From Sediminibacterium sp. (lineage in GTDB: Bacteria; Bacteroidota; Bacteroidia; Chitinophagales; Chitinophagaceae): 64,000 nt of DNA. Numbering within the stretch: position 1 is the first letter of the stretch; each line of letters opens with the position of its first letter. Made by a program: the position numbers and the translations under genes. The stretch spans positions 62,001 through 126,000 of the forward strand of contig JAEUVE010000008.1 of assembly GCA_016786865.1 (NCBI GenBank), written 5' to 3'. Positions 9,093 to 18,674 of the stretch are shown here, piece after piece. A model generated the notes under the pieces. It was not told the origin of the DNA, did no database searches, and saw nothing but the letters and a program-made list of their open reading frames with translations.

Positions 9093-10346
9093 TTATTTTA
9101 AGCCAAACGCTTTTTTCACTTTGGAAACATAGTCCAGCTTCTCCCAGGTAAACAGTTCCACTTTTACTTTCTTCTCTTTACCATCCGGAGTTTTGAAGGT
9201 CTTGGTAACTACTTCGCTCTTACGACCCATATGGCCATAAGCGGCAGTTTCACTGTAAATCGGGTTACGCAGTTTCAAACGCTGCTCAATAAAGTATGGA
9301 CGCATGTCGAACAGACCTTCCACGATCTTCGCAATCTGGCCATCGGTCAGCTTTACCTTGGCTGTACCATAGGTATTCACGTTGATTGATGTTGGCTTGG
9401 CAACTCCAATTGCATAAGATACCTGTACCAGAATCTCGTCTGCTACTCCGGCTGCTACCAGGTTCTTCGCAATATGACGCGTAGCATATGCTGCTGAACG
9501 GTCTACCTTGCTCGGATCCTTACCACTGAAAGCGCCACCACCATGGGCGCCCTTACCACCGTATGTGTCTACAATGATCTTACGGCCGGTTAAACCGGTA
9601 TCGCCGTGTGGACCACCGATTACAAACTTACCGGTAGGGTTAATATGGTAGGTAATGTTGTTGTTAAACAACTTCGCATATTTCTTGTACTTCGCTTTCA
9701 CCCTCGGAATCAGGATGTTGATGATGTCGGACTTAATCTTTGCCAGCATCTTCGCTTCTGTATCAAAATCATCGTGCTGGGTAGATACCACGATCGCATC
9801 GATGCGCACAGGACGATTGTTGTCGTCGTACTCCAGGGTAACCTGGCTCTTGGCATCAGGACGCAGGTATTTGATCTGCTTGTTCTCTCTTCTCAATGCC
9901 GCCAGTTCCAACAGGATCTTGTGTGCCAGATCCAGTGCCAGTGGCATATAGTCTTCTGTTTCGTTGTTCGCATAGCCAAACATCATGCCCTGGTCGCCTG
10001 CTCCCTGCTCCTCTTTCTTCTTACGGTCTACTCCCTGGTTGATGTCGGCACTCTGCTCGTGAATCGCAGATAAAATACCACAGCTGTTCGCTTCGAACAT
10101 GTATTCACTCTTCGTGTATCCGATCTTACGAATAACCCCGCGTGCAATCTCCTGTACATCCAGGTATGCTTTCGACTTCACCTCTCCTGCCAGTACTACC
10201 TGACCCGTGGTTACAAGTGTTTCACACGCTACTTTAGACTGCGCATCAAACGCCAGAAAGTTATCGATTAATGCGTCCGATATCTGGTCGGCTACCTTGT
10301 CCGGATGGCCTTCAGATACACTCTCAGAAGTAAATAAATAAGACAT
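9093..10346 (-). CDS. metK: S-adenosylmethionine synthetase
   Basis: 417 residues, the length expected for MetK. It makes S-adenosylmethionine from methionine and ATP in the cytoplasm. The start [17 protein letters not shown] carries the ATP-binding GHPDK motif. Later [12 protein letters not shown] and the C-terminal loop [19 protein letters not shown] are the two signature motifs of the family. It is transcribed alone, from a -7 box at 10376-10383, and ends at a strong hairpin. The short leader has no room for a SAM riboswitch. Confidence 0.98.
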   Translation of the reverse strand: MSYLFTSESVSEGHPDKVADQISDALIDNFLAFDAQSKVACETLVTTGQVVLAGEVKSKAYLDVQEIARGVIRKIGYTKSEYMFEANSCGILSAIHEQSADINQGVDRKKKEEQGAGDQGMMFGYANNETEDYMPLALDLAHKILLELAALRRENKQIKYLRPDAKSQVTLEYDDNNRPVRIDAIVVSTQHDDFDTEAKMLAKIKSDIINILIPRVKAKYKKYAKLFNNNITYHINPTGKFVIGGPHGDTGLTGRKIIVDTYGGKGAHGGGAFSGKDPSKVDRSAAYATRHIAKNLVAAGVADEILVQVSYAIGVAKPTSINVNTYGTAKVKLTDGQIAKIVEGLFDMRPYFIEQRLKLRNPIYSETAAYGHMGRKSEVVTKTFKTPDGKEKKVKVELFTWEKLDYVSKVKKAFGLK

Positions 10347-10375
10347 TATTGATGGGTTTTAAATAATTAGGTATG

Positions 10376-10383
10376 CAAATATA
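10376..10383 (-). promoter_or_regulatory. -7 promoter element of metK
   Basis: On the minus strand the sequence reads TATATTTG, matching the Bacteroidota -7 consensus TAnnTTTG, 30 bases upstream of the metK start. A clear TTTG at -33 is not visible. Confidence 0.6.
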
Positions 10384-10401
10384 GGTTTGCCAGCCGAAAA
10401 T

Positions 10402-11886
10402 TTACAGGCGGGAATAAACAATTCTCAAACGCATTCTGAAACGGGTATGGCTACCACCTCCCAGCCTTACCCTGCCCTGCGCTACCTGGTTATGGTAAGA
10501 TGGGGTGAGGTAATAGAGCTGGTTGACCTTGTTATTCGGGTAAGCCGGTGTGTACATGATTGAATCGTTGGTAGGCGCACTTAAACGCATGGTGAACGAA
10601 GTGTCTTTTCTTGTCACGATCCCCTGAACATAACGGGTAAGGTCAAAGTTATAGCCTGCAATCCGATCGTAGCCTGGTACGGTTTTATAGAAACGATACC
10701 CCCCAAAGGTATAGGTATTAGGACCCGAAGCGGAAATAGAATAGTCGTTGGGAATATTCCGGTTAAACTTGTTGGCAGAGTCGTAAATGCTCAGCAGCAG
10801 TATACCCGGAGCTTCCATATAGCGGTCGATGGTAAGGAGGTTGGCATCATCGGGCACCTGTTCGGTAATCAGTTCTGCCCGGTGAATGATCCGGTTATTC
10901 ATTTTATCCAGGTTGGGAATCCGCAAACGCGCATAGGTACCCGGATAGGTCTGGATATAAAGCAAAGAGTCCGGACGTGGCGTGGTGGCCGTTGCGAACC
11001 TGGAAGCAACTTCACTTCCTCCACGGCTGCGGGTAATGAAATTGGCATCACCGCCGAGATAGGCGTTGAAGCGGAAGTTCACCACATTGGTATCGCGGGT
11101 GGTTGCACCGGTAGTACTGGAGCTGTAATACAAAGACAGCTTTGTATTGGTATCCAGCAGATTGATATACAACAGGGCATTGGCCGGGTTGGAAGATGCT
11201 ACTTTAAGGGCAAAGCCACCGAAATGGGCCCGGAAAGTGGTATCTGATTTATAGGCATTTGTAGAGTCGTAGGTTTTCAGGAAACGGGTAGCCACCTGAT
11301 TGTTCAGGCGAATCCGGATCTGGTTATTTGCATTCTCATACCTGTTTTTTACAGAATCCCCCAGTCGCCTGATATCTACGCTAACCTGGTTCCCCAATGC
11401 ACCCACCGTAGCTATATTGTAACGGGAGGGATAATTGGCCGGATATACGATATATGGATCCAGTGGTGTGTTGGTGCTGATTTCTTCCACACTAAGGATC
11501 AGCGGCTGTGTGGAATCTCCATAAAATCTTCTGTAGCTCAGGATCAATACGGCAGAATCCGCTACAATGCTGTCTTTGGTACCCGGAACTGCAAAAGGGA
11601 ACTGAGCGGGAAACAGCTCAAAATTCATGGAAGCCGTGGTACGGCCAAACAGGGGATCATTGGTGATTGCACCCAGTACATGTTCATCCTGTTTGTAAAT
11701 ACGGGTGGTATCCAGGTTCTCAAAATTATCGGTTACGAGTTCCAGGGTTGTGTCGAAGGTATTCACCCCGTCCACAACGGGAATTAATCCTCTTCCCAGT
11801 TCTGTGGAAGTGATCCTGGTACAGGCTGCAGCAGTAAATACGATCAGTAAAATAGCGATACTACGCAGTGTAGAAGTTGAATGCAT
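10402..11886 (-). CDS. DUF4270 family lipoprotein
   Basis: The ATG at 11886 is chosen because it gives a lipoprotein signal (lipobox TAAAC, C22) and begins after the upstream gene's stop; a start at 11910 would overlap that gene. About 494 residues. The pattern ELGRGLIPVVDGVNTFDTT followed by LGAITNDPLFGRTTASM is characteristic of DUF4270. The C-terminal part is beta-rich and ends in a basic segment. In Bacteroidota this family is commonly encoded beside a glycogen-synthase-like gene, as here (10-base gap). It is expected at the inner leaflet of the outer membrane or the surface. No biochemical role is known. Confidence 0.88.
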   Translation of the reverse strand: MHSTSTLRSIAILLIVFTAAACTRITSTELGRGLIPVVDGVNTFDTTLELVTDNFENLDTTRIYKQDEHVLGAITNDPLFGRTTASMNFELFPAQFPFAVPGTKDSIVADSAVLILSYRRFYGDSTQPLILSVEEISTNTPLDPYIVYPANYPSRYNIATVGALGNQVSVDIRRLGDSVKNRYENANNQIRIRLNNQVATRFLKTYDSTNAYKSDTTFRAHFGGFALKVASSNPANALLYINLLDTNTKLSLYYSSSTTGATTRDTNVVNFRFNAYLGGDANFITRSRGGSEVASRFATATTPRPDSLLYIQTYPGTYARLRIPNLDKMNNRIIHRAELITEQVPDDANLLTIDRYMEAPGILLLSIYDSANKFNRNIPNDYSISASGPNTYTFGGYRFYKTVPGYDRIAGYNFDLTRYVQGIVTRKDTSFTMRLSAPTNDSIMYTPAYPNNKVNQLYYLTPSYHNQVAQGRVRLGGGSHTRFRMRLRIVYSRL

Positions 11887-11896
11887 GTTCTGGAAA

Positions 11897-12715
11897 TTAC
11901 TTACCCGCAAGGTCGTTGTACAATTCTAAATACTCTGTTAAATCAGAATCCCATCCTTTGAATGGAACTACTTTTTTACCCTTCACTTTGGAGAACTCTT
12001 CCACCAGCTTTTTATCTACCTCATCGGCTCCAAATGAAATGGCATCTGCAAAATGAGCGCCACCCCTGAACATAGCGGTGTTGGTCGTTTCCTTAAATGG
12101 TTCCAGGTCTTTCTCCTTAATATTGGCATTGATGATGGCCTTTTTCAAAAAGTCTGCACCCAGCTTTTCCTTAAATGTATTCGAGCCAATGGTAAACACC
12201 ACTTTGCTGTTACCAAATACAGGTTCTTTTTTGTAGGCTGTTTTAATATATGCAGGGATTAATCCGGTCATCCATCCACTGCAGTGAATGATGTCGGGAG
12301 GCCATCCGAATTTTTTTACGGTTTCAAGTGCACCTTTACAGAAGAAAACGGTTCTCAGATCATTATCAGGGCACCAGACCTCATTTTCGTCGTGAAAAAT
12401 CTGCTTTCGTTTAAAAAAGTCTTCGTTCTCCAGAAAATAAACCTGCAGACGTGCATTGGGCAATGAAGCCACTTTAATCTGCAGGGGATAGTCGTCGTTG
12501 TCTACAGTAACATTAATACCAGATAAACGAACCACTTCGTGCAGACGGTGCCTGCGCTCATTAATGACCCCAAACCGGGGCATAATGCACCTCACTTCCA
12601 GCCCACTCTCATTGCTTTTGATCGCCAGTTTGTTAATTACCTCCGCAAACTCGGTTAACTCCAGATACGGCGACATCTCCGTGGCAATGAATAAAATCCT
12701 TTTCTTTGTTGACAT
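11897..12715 (-). CDS. Short glycogen/starch-synthase-like protein (GT5 catalytic N-domain only)
   Basis: The ATG at 12715 (MSTKKRILFIATEMSPYLE) is preferred to a GTG at 12721. 272 residues. The start matches the N-terminal Rossmann domain of glycosyltransferase family 5, with FIATEMSPY in place of the usual E-x-x-P motif and the WMTGLIPAYIKTAY region. The usual KxGGLxDV loop is replaced by LELTEFAEV, so the ADP-glucose-binding lysine and glycines are missing, and the whole C-terminal domain is absent. It is therefore probably not an active glycogen synthase. It precedes the DUF4270 gene. The role is unknown; a regulatory or repurposed protein is possible. Confidence 0.8.
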   Translation of the reverse strand: MSTKKRILFIATEMSPYLELTEFAEVINKLAIKSNESGLEVRCIMPRFGVINERRHRLHEVVRLSGINVTVDNDDYPLQIKVASLPNARLQVYFLENEDFFKRKQIFHDENEVWCPDNDLRTVFFCKGALETVKKFGWPPDIIHCSGWMTGLIPAYIKTAYKKEPVFGNSKVVFTIGSNTFKEKLGADFLKKAIINANIKEKDLEPFKETTNTAMFRGGAHFADAISFGADEVDKKLVEEFSKVKGKKVVPFKGWDSDLTEYLELYNDLAGK

Positions 12716-12755
12716 TAGCACACTTTTTTTACAAACCTTGCCGTGAATAAGGGGG

Positions 12756-12786
12756 CAAAGTTACGAAAAATAAGGCGGAATGCAAG
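12756..12786 (-). promoter_or_regulatory. Promoter of the glycogen-synthase-like/DUF4270 unit
   Basis: On the minus strand: CTTG (12783-12786), a 19-base spacer, then TAACTTTG (12756-12763). This matches the Bacteroidota TTTG-N19-TAnnTTTG pattern apart from one base at -33. The start codon is 41 bases downstream. Confidence 0.7.
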
Positions 12787-12922
12787 AATTAGGAGGTTAA
12801 AGCCTGATTATCAGCAAATTATAATTACTTTTTAATATATTAGCCGGGGCTTCCGGAGAACTTGACTAACTTCGTATTTCCTCCGACCCGGATCATTTCA
12901 CAAGTGCAATAAGCAGGCTGTT

Positions 12923-13927
12923 ATGAAAATTAAATGGTTATCGGTTATTCAATATATCATCTTTTTGGGAATCGGCATTTTTCTGGTCTGGTGGAGTTTG
13001 CATCAGATTCCCGATGAAAAATGGGAGGAGTTCAAAGATTCCATGAAATCGGCCAATTACTGGCTCATGATTCCGGTTTTCCTGATTCTTTCTTCCAGCC
13101 ATATCATTCGTGCCATGCGCTGGAAAATACTGATGAAACCCATGGGCTATTCGCCGGGAATCCTCAATGTTTTTTTTGCGGTGATGATCGGTTACCTGGC
13201 CAATCTTGCCATTCCCAGACTTGGGGAAGTACTGCGCTGCACCATTCTGTCGAGGTACGAAAAAATTCCTGCGGATAAACTGATCGGAACCATCCTGGTA
13301 GAACGGGCTTTCGACGTCTTGTGTCTGGGAATTGTTTTTGTAGTGGCATTTATCAGCCAGTACAACATCATTGGCGGATATGCCCTTGAGCTATTCCACA
13401 ATGCATTCGAAAGCAGGAGTGGACAGTTTTCCGTACAAAAAATAACCATCGTGCTGATCGTGCTGAGCCTTACCCTGGCCACCATATTCTATCTGTTTAA
13501 AAAACTGAACCACCTGAGTATTGTTACAGCCGTCAAAAAAATTATCCGGGGTGTATGGGAAGGACTGATCAGCATCAGAAACCTGCAGCAAAAGGGAAGA
13601 TTTCTATTATACAGCGCAGCCATCTGGACCTTGTACATCGGCGGCACCTGGGTTGGCTTATGGGCCACTTCCGGAACAGAAAGCCTGGGACTTCCTGCAG
13701 CCATCTCCGCGTTGGCATTTGCCAGCATCGGCATGATCATTACACCGGGAGGAATTGGTGCCTACGCGTTTTTCCTGGCCAAAGTGCTGGAAAAAAACGG
13801 CGTTTCATTCGAAATTGGATTTGCGAATGGAACACTACAATGGTTTGCACAGTTCATCATTATATTAATTGTAGGATTTATTTGTTTGGGGCTCTTACCC
13901 TGGTACAATAAAAAGTATGCTAAATGA
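12923..13927 (+). CDS. YbhN/lysylphosphatidylglycerol-synthase-like integral membrane protein
   Basis: 334 residues with about eight hydrophobic helices. GYLANLAIPRLGEVLR (near residue 92) and the later GGIGAYAFFLAKVLEKNG are hallmarks of the UPF0104/LPG-synthase transmembrane family. Members include AglD- and YbhN-like flippase-type proteins. There is no C-terminal aminoacyl-transferase domain, so it is not a full MprF. Its stop overlaps the rfaE2-like start (ATGA), so the two proteins are coupled, which suggests a role in envelope glycolipid handling. Divergent from the glycogen-synthase-like gene across a 207-base gap that holds only that gene's promoter. Confidence 0.85.
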   Translation: MKIKWLSVIQYIIFLGIGIFLVWWSLHQIPDEKWEEFKDSMKSANYWLMIPVFLILSSSHIIRAMRWKILMKPMGYSPGILNVFFAVMIGYLANLAIPRLGEVLRCTILSRYEKIPADKLIGTILVERAFDVLCLGIVFVVAFISQYNIIGGYALELFHNAFESRSGQFSVQKITIVLIVLSLTLATIFYLFKKLNHLSIVTAVKKIIRGVWEGLISIRNLQQKGRFLLYSAAIWTLYIGGTWVGLWATSGTESLGLPAAISALAFASIGMIITPGGIGAYAFFLAKVLEKNGVSFEIGFANGTLQWFAQFIIILIVGFICLGLLPWYNKKYAK

Positions 13928-14421
13928 AAGCAATAGAAGCCATTCCTAAAAAGATTTTCAACCTCACCGATTTACAAAGACAGGTGGCAGCCTGGAGGGT
14001 AAATGGGAAAACCATTGCCTTCACCAATGGCTGCTTCGACATTTTGCACGAAGGACATATTTTTTCGCTGAATCAGGCCGCCAAAGAAGCGGATTTTCTT
14101 ATAATCGGCGTAAACAGCGACGCCAGCGTAAAAAAACTGAAGGGGCCGGATCGACCCGTCAATAACGAAAAAAGCAGGTCGCTGATCCTGAGCAATCTGG
14201 AAGTGGTGGATGCTGTGATCATTTTTGATGAGGACACCCCGCTCCAACTCATTCTTGCCCTGATGCCCGATGTGATAGTAAAGGGAGGCGATTATACCAT
14301 CGAACAGATTGTAGGCGCCAAAGAAGTAATGGCCAATGGCGGAAGGGTGGTCATCAATCCGATCGTGGAAGGATTCTCCACCACCGGCATCATACAGCAG
14401 ATCAAGTCGTCCTATTCCTGA
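13924..14421 (+). CDS. rfaE2: ADP-heptose synthase-type nucleotidyltransferase (RfaE2 domain)
   Basis: 165 residues. The cytidylyltransferase-fold signature FTNGCFDILHEGHI includes the HxGH nucleotide-binding motif (H42-E-G-H45). The stretch GVNSDASVKKLKGPDRPVN is characteristic of the adenylyltransferase half of HldE/RfaE, which converts heptose-1-phosphate to ADP-heptose for lipopolysaccharide core. The kinase half (RfaE1) is absent, as in organisms with split enzymes. The start overlaps the YbhN-like gene by four bases. An alternative is glycerol-3-phosphate cytidylyltransferase-like activity, but the motif set favours RfaE2. Confidence 0.88.
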   Translation: MKAIEAIPKKIFNLTDLQRQVAAWRVNGKTIAFTNGCFDILHEGHIFSLNQAAKEADFLIIGVNSDASVKKLKGPDRPVNNEKSRSLILSNLEVVDAVIIFDEDTPLQLILALMPDVIVKGGDYTIEQIVGAKEVMANGGRVVINPIVEGFSTTGIIQQIKSSYS

Positions 14422-14471
14422 GACCCTTTCGGAATGCGTTATTCTTAACACAGGAACAAGTTAGACTGAAT

Positions 14472-14479
14472 TAAATTTG
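14472..14479 (+). promoter_or_regulatory. -7 promoter element of ppk1-ppx
   Basis: TAAATTTG matches TAnnTTTG and ends 5 bases before the ppk1 start codon (14484). If it is used, the transcript would begin at or within a base or two of the start codon, i.e. nearly leaderless. No good -33 element is seen. Confidence 0.4.
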
Positions 14480-14483
14480 AGCC

Positions 14484-16562
14484 ATGACTAAAAGACCTTT
14501 GATTCAGAGAGATATCAGCTGGCTGAGTTTCAATGCACGTGTTTTACAGGAAGCCAACGACCCTACCGTGCCCTTGAAAGAACGGATTCGTTTTCTGGGT
14601 ATATATTCCAACAATGCGGATGAATTTTTCCGGGTACGCGTGGCCACGCTAAAACGCATGATTGAATTTTCGGAGAAGCGGAAAAAGCTGAACATGCACA
14701 TGGAAGTGGATCCCCAGCAAATCCTCGACCAGATTCAGACCATTGTATTGCGGCACCAGAATGAATTCAACCGAATCTGGGCGGGCATTGTACAGGAACT
14801 GAAAAAAGAAAAAATCAGTCTCGTTACCGAAAAGCAACTGAACAGGGAACAAAAGGTTTTTGTAAAAAAATTCTTCGATGAGCAGGTTCGATCTAATATC
14901 ATTCCACTCATGATCGAGAGCCTGCCCCAACTCCCCTATCTCCGCGACAAAAGCATTTACCTGGGTGTGGTCATGCGCAGGAAGAGTTCGGCCTACCAGC
15001 AGAAATACGCGCTGATCGAAGTGCCGGCCAAGGCCGTTGGCCGCTTCATCATACTGCCATCGGCTCCGGGCGAAAAAAAAATCATCCTGATTGAAGACAT
15101 CATCCGCTTCAACCTTCCGGTGATCTTCTCCTACTTTGGATACGATTATTTCGATTCGCATATTTTCAAAGTAACCAAGGATGCGGAGATCGATCTGGAC
15201 AACGACATCAGCACCAGTTTTGCAGAAAAAATAGAAAAGGGCGTAAAGAACAGAAGAAAGGGAAAACCGGTTCGGTTTGTGTACGATAAAGAAATGGATG
15301 CCGGATTGCTGGAATACCTCATCAGGAGGCTGAATCTGAACCGAAAGAGCAACATCATACCGGGTGGACGCATTCACAATTTCCGGCACTTCATGGATTT
15401 TCCGGATGTATTCAACAGCAAGAATACCCGCAGGGAATCCTTTATTCCTGCTGCACTCCAGAGTGCTCAGCGGGTTACGGATATTATTTTGAAGCAGGAT
15501 GTTATGCTGCATTTTCCCTATCATTCCTTCGACCCGGTGATAGACCTTTTGCGGGAAGCCGCCATGGACCCGGATGTGCTTTCGATTAAGATCACTGCCT
15601 ACCGCCTGGCATCCAATTCCAAAATCATCAATGCACTGGTGAATGCCGCACGGAACGGAAAAGAAGTGGTCGTGATGCTGGAACTCAAAGCCCGCTTCGA
15701 CGAGGAAGCCAACCTGGAATGGAAGAATATATTGGAAGAAGAAGGAGTTAAAGTATTGCTGGGTGTTCCCAAAATGAAGATCCACGCCAAGCTTTGCATC
15801 ATCAAAAAGAAAAAGGGAACCAAAATGGTTCAGTATGGATTTGTGAGTACGGGTAACCTGAACGAAAAAACAGCTAAAATTTACGGAGACCATTGCCTGC
15901 TTACCTGCAATGGAAAAGCAATGGCCGACATCAACCGCATCTTCCGGTACCTCGAGCACTGGAAACTGGGCATGCGCAATCTCCAGCTTTGTAAAACCCT
16001 CTGGGTATGCCCGGTGAATATGCGAAAGCAGATCGCACAGCTAATCGACAAGGAAATCAAAGCAGCTAAAGCAGGTAAGGAAGCACGCATCATCATTAAG
16101 GTAAATTCGTTGAGCGATTCACTGCTGATCGATAAGCTATACCAGGCCGCTGTTGCAGGAGTAGAAATCCGGATGGTCGTTAGGGGAATCTTCTGTCCGA
16201 TCATAGAACATAAAAAATTCAAACAGCCCATCAGCGCCATCAGCATTGTAGATGAATACCTGGAACATGCCCGTGTGATTATTTTCCATAATCAGGGGGA
16301 TGAAAAAGTATATATATCCAGTGCAGACTGGATGGTGCGGAACCTGGACCACCGGGTAGAAGCCGCGATTCCGGTTCTTGATCCTGTGATTAAACAGGAA
16401 TTGATTGATATTATCCACATTCAATTAAGAGACAACGTAAAAGCCAGAATCCTCAACAATGAATTATCCAACAACTATGTACCTTCCGGCGGTAAAAAAA
16501 GGATACGTTCCCAAATAGAAACTTATCATTATTTGTTTAAGAAAAATCAAACCAGAAAGTGA
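14484..16562 (+). CDS. ppk1: Polyphosphate kinase 1
   Basis: 692 residues, the normal length. It reversibly makes inorganic polyphosphate from ATP. The four-domain PPK1 layout is evident: N-terminal RDISWLSFNARVLQEA; head domain (about 120-310); and two phospholipase-D-like catalytic domains. The autophosphorylated histidine is H434 in KIHAKL and the second catalytic histidine is H623 in NLDHRVE. The Arg-containing SIKITAYRLAS and LKARFDEEANLEW motifs are intact. The stop overlaps the start of ppx by four bases (GTGA), so synthesis and degradation enzymes are translated together. Confidence 0.97.
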   Translation: MTKRPLIQRDISWLSFNARVLQEANDPTVPLKERIRFLGIYSNNADEFFRVRVATLKRMIEFSEKRKKLNMHMEVDPQQILDQIQTIVLRHQNEFNRIWAGIVQELKKEKISLVTEKQLNREQKVFVKKFFDEQVRSNIIPLMIESLPQLPYLRDKSIYLGVVMRRKSSAYQQKYALIEVPAKAVGRFIILPSAPGEKKIILIEDIIRFNLPVIFSYFGYDYFDSHIFKVTKDAEIDLDNDISTSFAEKIEKGVKNRRKGKPVRFVYDKEMDAGLLEYLIRRLNLNRKSNIIPGGRIHNFRHFMDFPDVFNSKNTRRESFIPAALQSAQRVTDIILKQDVMLHFPYHSFDPVIDLLREAAMDPDVLSIKITAYRLASNSKIINALVNAARNGKEVVVMLELKARFDEEANLEWKNILEEEGVKVLLGVPKMKIHAKLCIIKKKKGTKMVQYGFVSTGNLNEKTAKIYGDHCLLTCNGKAMADINRIFRYLEHWKLGMRNLQLCKTLWVCPVNMRKQIAQLIDKEIKAAKAGKEARIIIKVNSLSDSLLIDKLYQAAVAGVEIRMVVRGIFCPIIEHKKFKQPISAISIVDEYLEHARVIIFHNQGDEKVYISSADWMVRNLDHRVEAAIPVLDPVIKQELIDIIHIQLRDNVKARILNNELSNNYVPSGGKKRIRSQIETYHYLFKKNQTRK

Positions 16563-17470
16563 GGTTAGCCGCAATTGATATAGGCAGTAACGCAGCAAGA
16601 CTGCTGATTGTTGAAGTGGGTTACGATAAAAACGGTCACCCGCTGTTCAACAAGCTCAACCTGGTAAGGGTGCCTTTGCGGCTCGGTTTCGACGTGTTTG
16701 AGCGGGGAGAAATTTCCAAAGAGAAAAGGGGAATGATTCTGCAGACGATGAAAGCATACCGCCATTTACTGAATGCGTATGAGGTCAACGATCATTCCGT
16801 GATCATTTGCGCAACCAGTGCCATGCGGGATGCCGCCAACAGCGCAGATATCATCCGTAAAGTGAAACTGGAAACAGGACTGGAAATTGACATAATAAGC
16901 GGCGAGCTGGAAGCTTCCATCATTTATGAGAACCATATTGCTGAAAATATGGATACCAGCAACAGCTACCTCTACATAGATGTGGGAGGCGGAAGTACGG
17001 AACTGACCTTCTTTTCGGATGGCAGGTTGTTATTCAAAAAATCCTTCAATATCGGAACCATCCGCTTATTGAAAGATATGGTAGAAGATCCGCTTTGGAA
17101 CGAAATGAAAGACTTCATTAAATCGGGTACCAAAGGGTACAAAAAAATCATTGCCATTGGTACCGGAGGCAATATCAACAAGGTTTTTTCACTTAGCAAG
17201 AAGAAGGATGGCAAACCCCTGACCCTGGATCTGCTGAAAGATTATTACAAGGAAATTTCCAGTTTTTCACTGGAAGACAGGATCAATGTTTACAAGCTGC
17301 GCCGCGACCGGGCCGATGTAATTGTACCTGCACTGCAAATTTACATGAACGTGATGCGATGGGCAGAAGCAGAAGAGATTTACGTACCCAAGATAGGATT
17401 GGCAGACGGACTGGTGCAGCACCTGTACTACGAGCTGGAATCGCGGGGTACACGGTATTTGAAGAACTGA
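16559..17470 (+). CDS. ppx: Ppx/GppA family exopolyphosphatase
   Basis: 303 residues beginning at a GTG (16559) that overlaps the ppk1 stop; no ATG lies near enough to keep the N-terminal motif AAIDIGSNAARLLI. That motif and YIDVGGGSTELTFF are the two phosphate-binding loops of the ASKHA fold; AIGTGGNINKVF is the third. At about 300 residues it holds only the two catalytic domains, lacking the C-terminal helical domains of E. coli Ppx. Expected to release phosphate from polyphosphate, or hydrolyse pppGpp. Confidence 0.93.
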   Translation: MRLAAIDIGSNAARLLIVEVGYDKNGHPLFNKLNLVRVPLRLGFDVFERGEISKEKRGMILQTMKAYRHLLNAYEVNDHSVIICATSAMRDAANSADIIRKVKLETGLEIDIISGELEASIIYENHIAENMDTSNSYLYIDVGGGSTELTFFSDGRLLFKKSFNIGTIRLLKDMVEDPLWNEMKDFIKSGTKGYKKIIAIGTGGNINKVFSLSKKKDGKPLTLDLLKDYYKEISSFSLEDRINVYKLRRDRADVIVPALQIYMNVMRWAEAEEIYVPKIGLADGLVQHLYYELESRGTRYLKN

Positions 17471-17535
17471 TGCTCCTTTCACCGATAGAGAACAACCTTT
17501 CGTCCGATTTTAGGAGGGGAATAAAGCCACTTGGT

Positions 17536-17543
17536 TAAATTTG
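17536..17543 (+). promoter_or_regulatory. -7 promoter element of the LytS/LytTR operon
   Basis: TAAATTTG matches TAnnTTTG and ends 30 bases upstream of the TTG start of the kinase, in the 103-base gap after ppx. No strong -33 box is visible. Confidence 0.5.
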
Positions 17544-17573
17544 AATAACTGATCAATAATAAAAATCCGCCCA

Positions 17574-18674
17574 TTGTCCCCTATCCGCCATAAAAAGAAA
17601 CTGGTTCCGGTCATTGCCCATGTGGCCGCATGGGTTTGTTTTTTTGCCCTGCCTTACCTGGTATTCTTTCCTGGACTGCGTGATTTCAGTATGAGCAATC
17701 ATACCCTAACATTCATTATTATCTGTGATGTTCTCCTGATCGGCTTTTATTACCTGAACACGGAGGTATTGATTCCCAAATACCTGGTAAATGAGAAATG
17801 GATGCCCTACCTGTTGTGGATCATTGCCTGCCTGCTGTTCTTTGTAATTGTTCCAAGACATATTGCCACCCTGATTGTACCACCCGAAAACTTCATGCCA
17901 CCTCCCGGCAGCAATACCGGACGAATGGCCATGGATCCGGAACGACAAAGAATACTGCGGGCCAGAAGAAGAAGCAGCAACAACTACTTCAATACCGCCA
18001 TCTTTTTGCTGGTAATGACTGTTGGAACCTGTATTACCGTGGTGCAGCGCTGGCTCAAAACAGAGCAGCACAGAAAAGACGCAGAAAACGAAAAACTGAA
18101 TACCGAACTCTCCTTTTTAAAATCGCAGGTTAATCCGCATTTCTTTTTCAATACGCTGAACAATATTTATTCACTGGCCATTATCCGCAGCGAAAAAACA
18201 GCGCCTGCTGTAATGAAGCTCTCCTCCATCATGCGGTACATCCTTACGGAAACAGAAAGAGACCGCGTACCCCTTTCCAATGAGGTAGACTTCATTCACA
18301 ATTTTATAGACCTTCAACAGGTTAGACTAACAGAAAAGGTAAAACTGGATTTTTCCATTACCGGCAATATCGGAGAATTGCTGATAGCTCCCCTGATCTT
18401 TATCCCATTTGTGGAAAATGCCTTTAAGTATGGCGTCAGTACCAAGGAAGCCAGCAGTATTCATATTCAGCTCGAAGCAAAAGGGCACGACATCTTTTTT
18501 ACTGCAACCAACTTCATCGTGCAATCCGAAAATACCATGATGGAGAATACCGGAATAGGCATCAACAATGTAAAACGTAGACTGGAATTGCTTTATCCCG
18601 GCAAGCACACCCTGATCACAGAAGAAAAGGGAGGCTATTATTACGTAAACCTGCACATTAATACAGCATCATGA
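17574..18674 (+). CDS. LytS-type sensor histidine kinase
   Basis: 366 residues. An in-frame TGA at 17550 and no upstream ATG make TTG at 17574 the most likely start; the next ATG would remove the first helix. Four transmembrane segments (about residues 10-30, 46-66, 80-105 and 138-160) precede a coiled-coil linker. The His_kinase domain has LKSQVNPHFFFNTLNNIYSLA, with H189 as the phosphorylated residue. The ATPase domain has IPFVENAFKYG and GIGINNVKRRL. It overlaps the response-regulator gene by four bases, forming a complete two-component pair. The stimulus is unknown. Confidence 0.92.
   Translation: MSPIRHKKKLVPVIAHVAAWVCFFALPYLVFFPGLRDFSMSNHTLTFIIICDVLLIGFYYLNTEVLIPKYLVNEKWMPYLLWIIACLLFFVIVPRHIATLIVPPENFMPPPGSNTGRMAMDPERQRILRARRRSSNNYFNTAIFLLVMTVGTCITVVQRWLKTEQHRKDAENEKLNTELSFLKSQVNPHFFFNTLNNIYSLAIIRSEKTAPAVMKLSSIMRYILTETERDRVPLSNEVDFIHNFIDLQQVRLTEKVKLDFSITGNIGELLIAPLIFIPFVENAFKYGVSTKEASSIHIQLEAKGHDIFFTATNFIVQSENTMMENTGIGINNVKRRLELLYPGKHTLITEEKGGYYYVNLHINTAS

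Noticed and set aside
10347..10401. Possible SAM riboswitch before metK
   Set aside because: Only about 55 bases lie between genes, with a -7 box 30 bases before the start; no aptamer core fits.
14649..15959. 436-codon open frame antisense to ppk1
   Set aside because: Complete overlap with a well-supported polyphosphate kinase; the translation has no domain, signal or family pattern and is a shadow frame.
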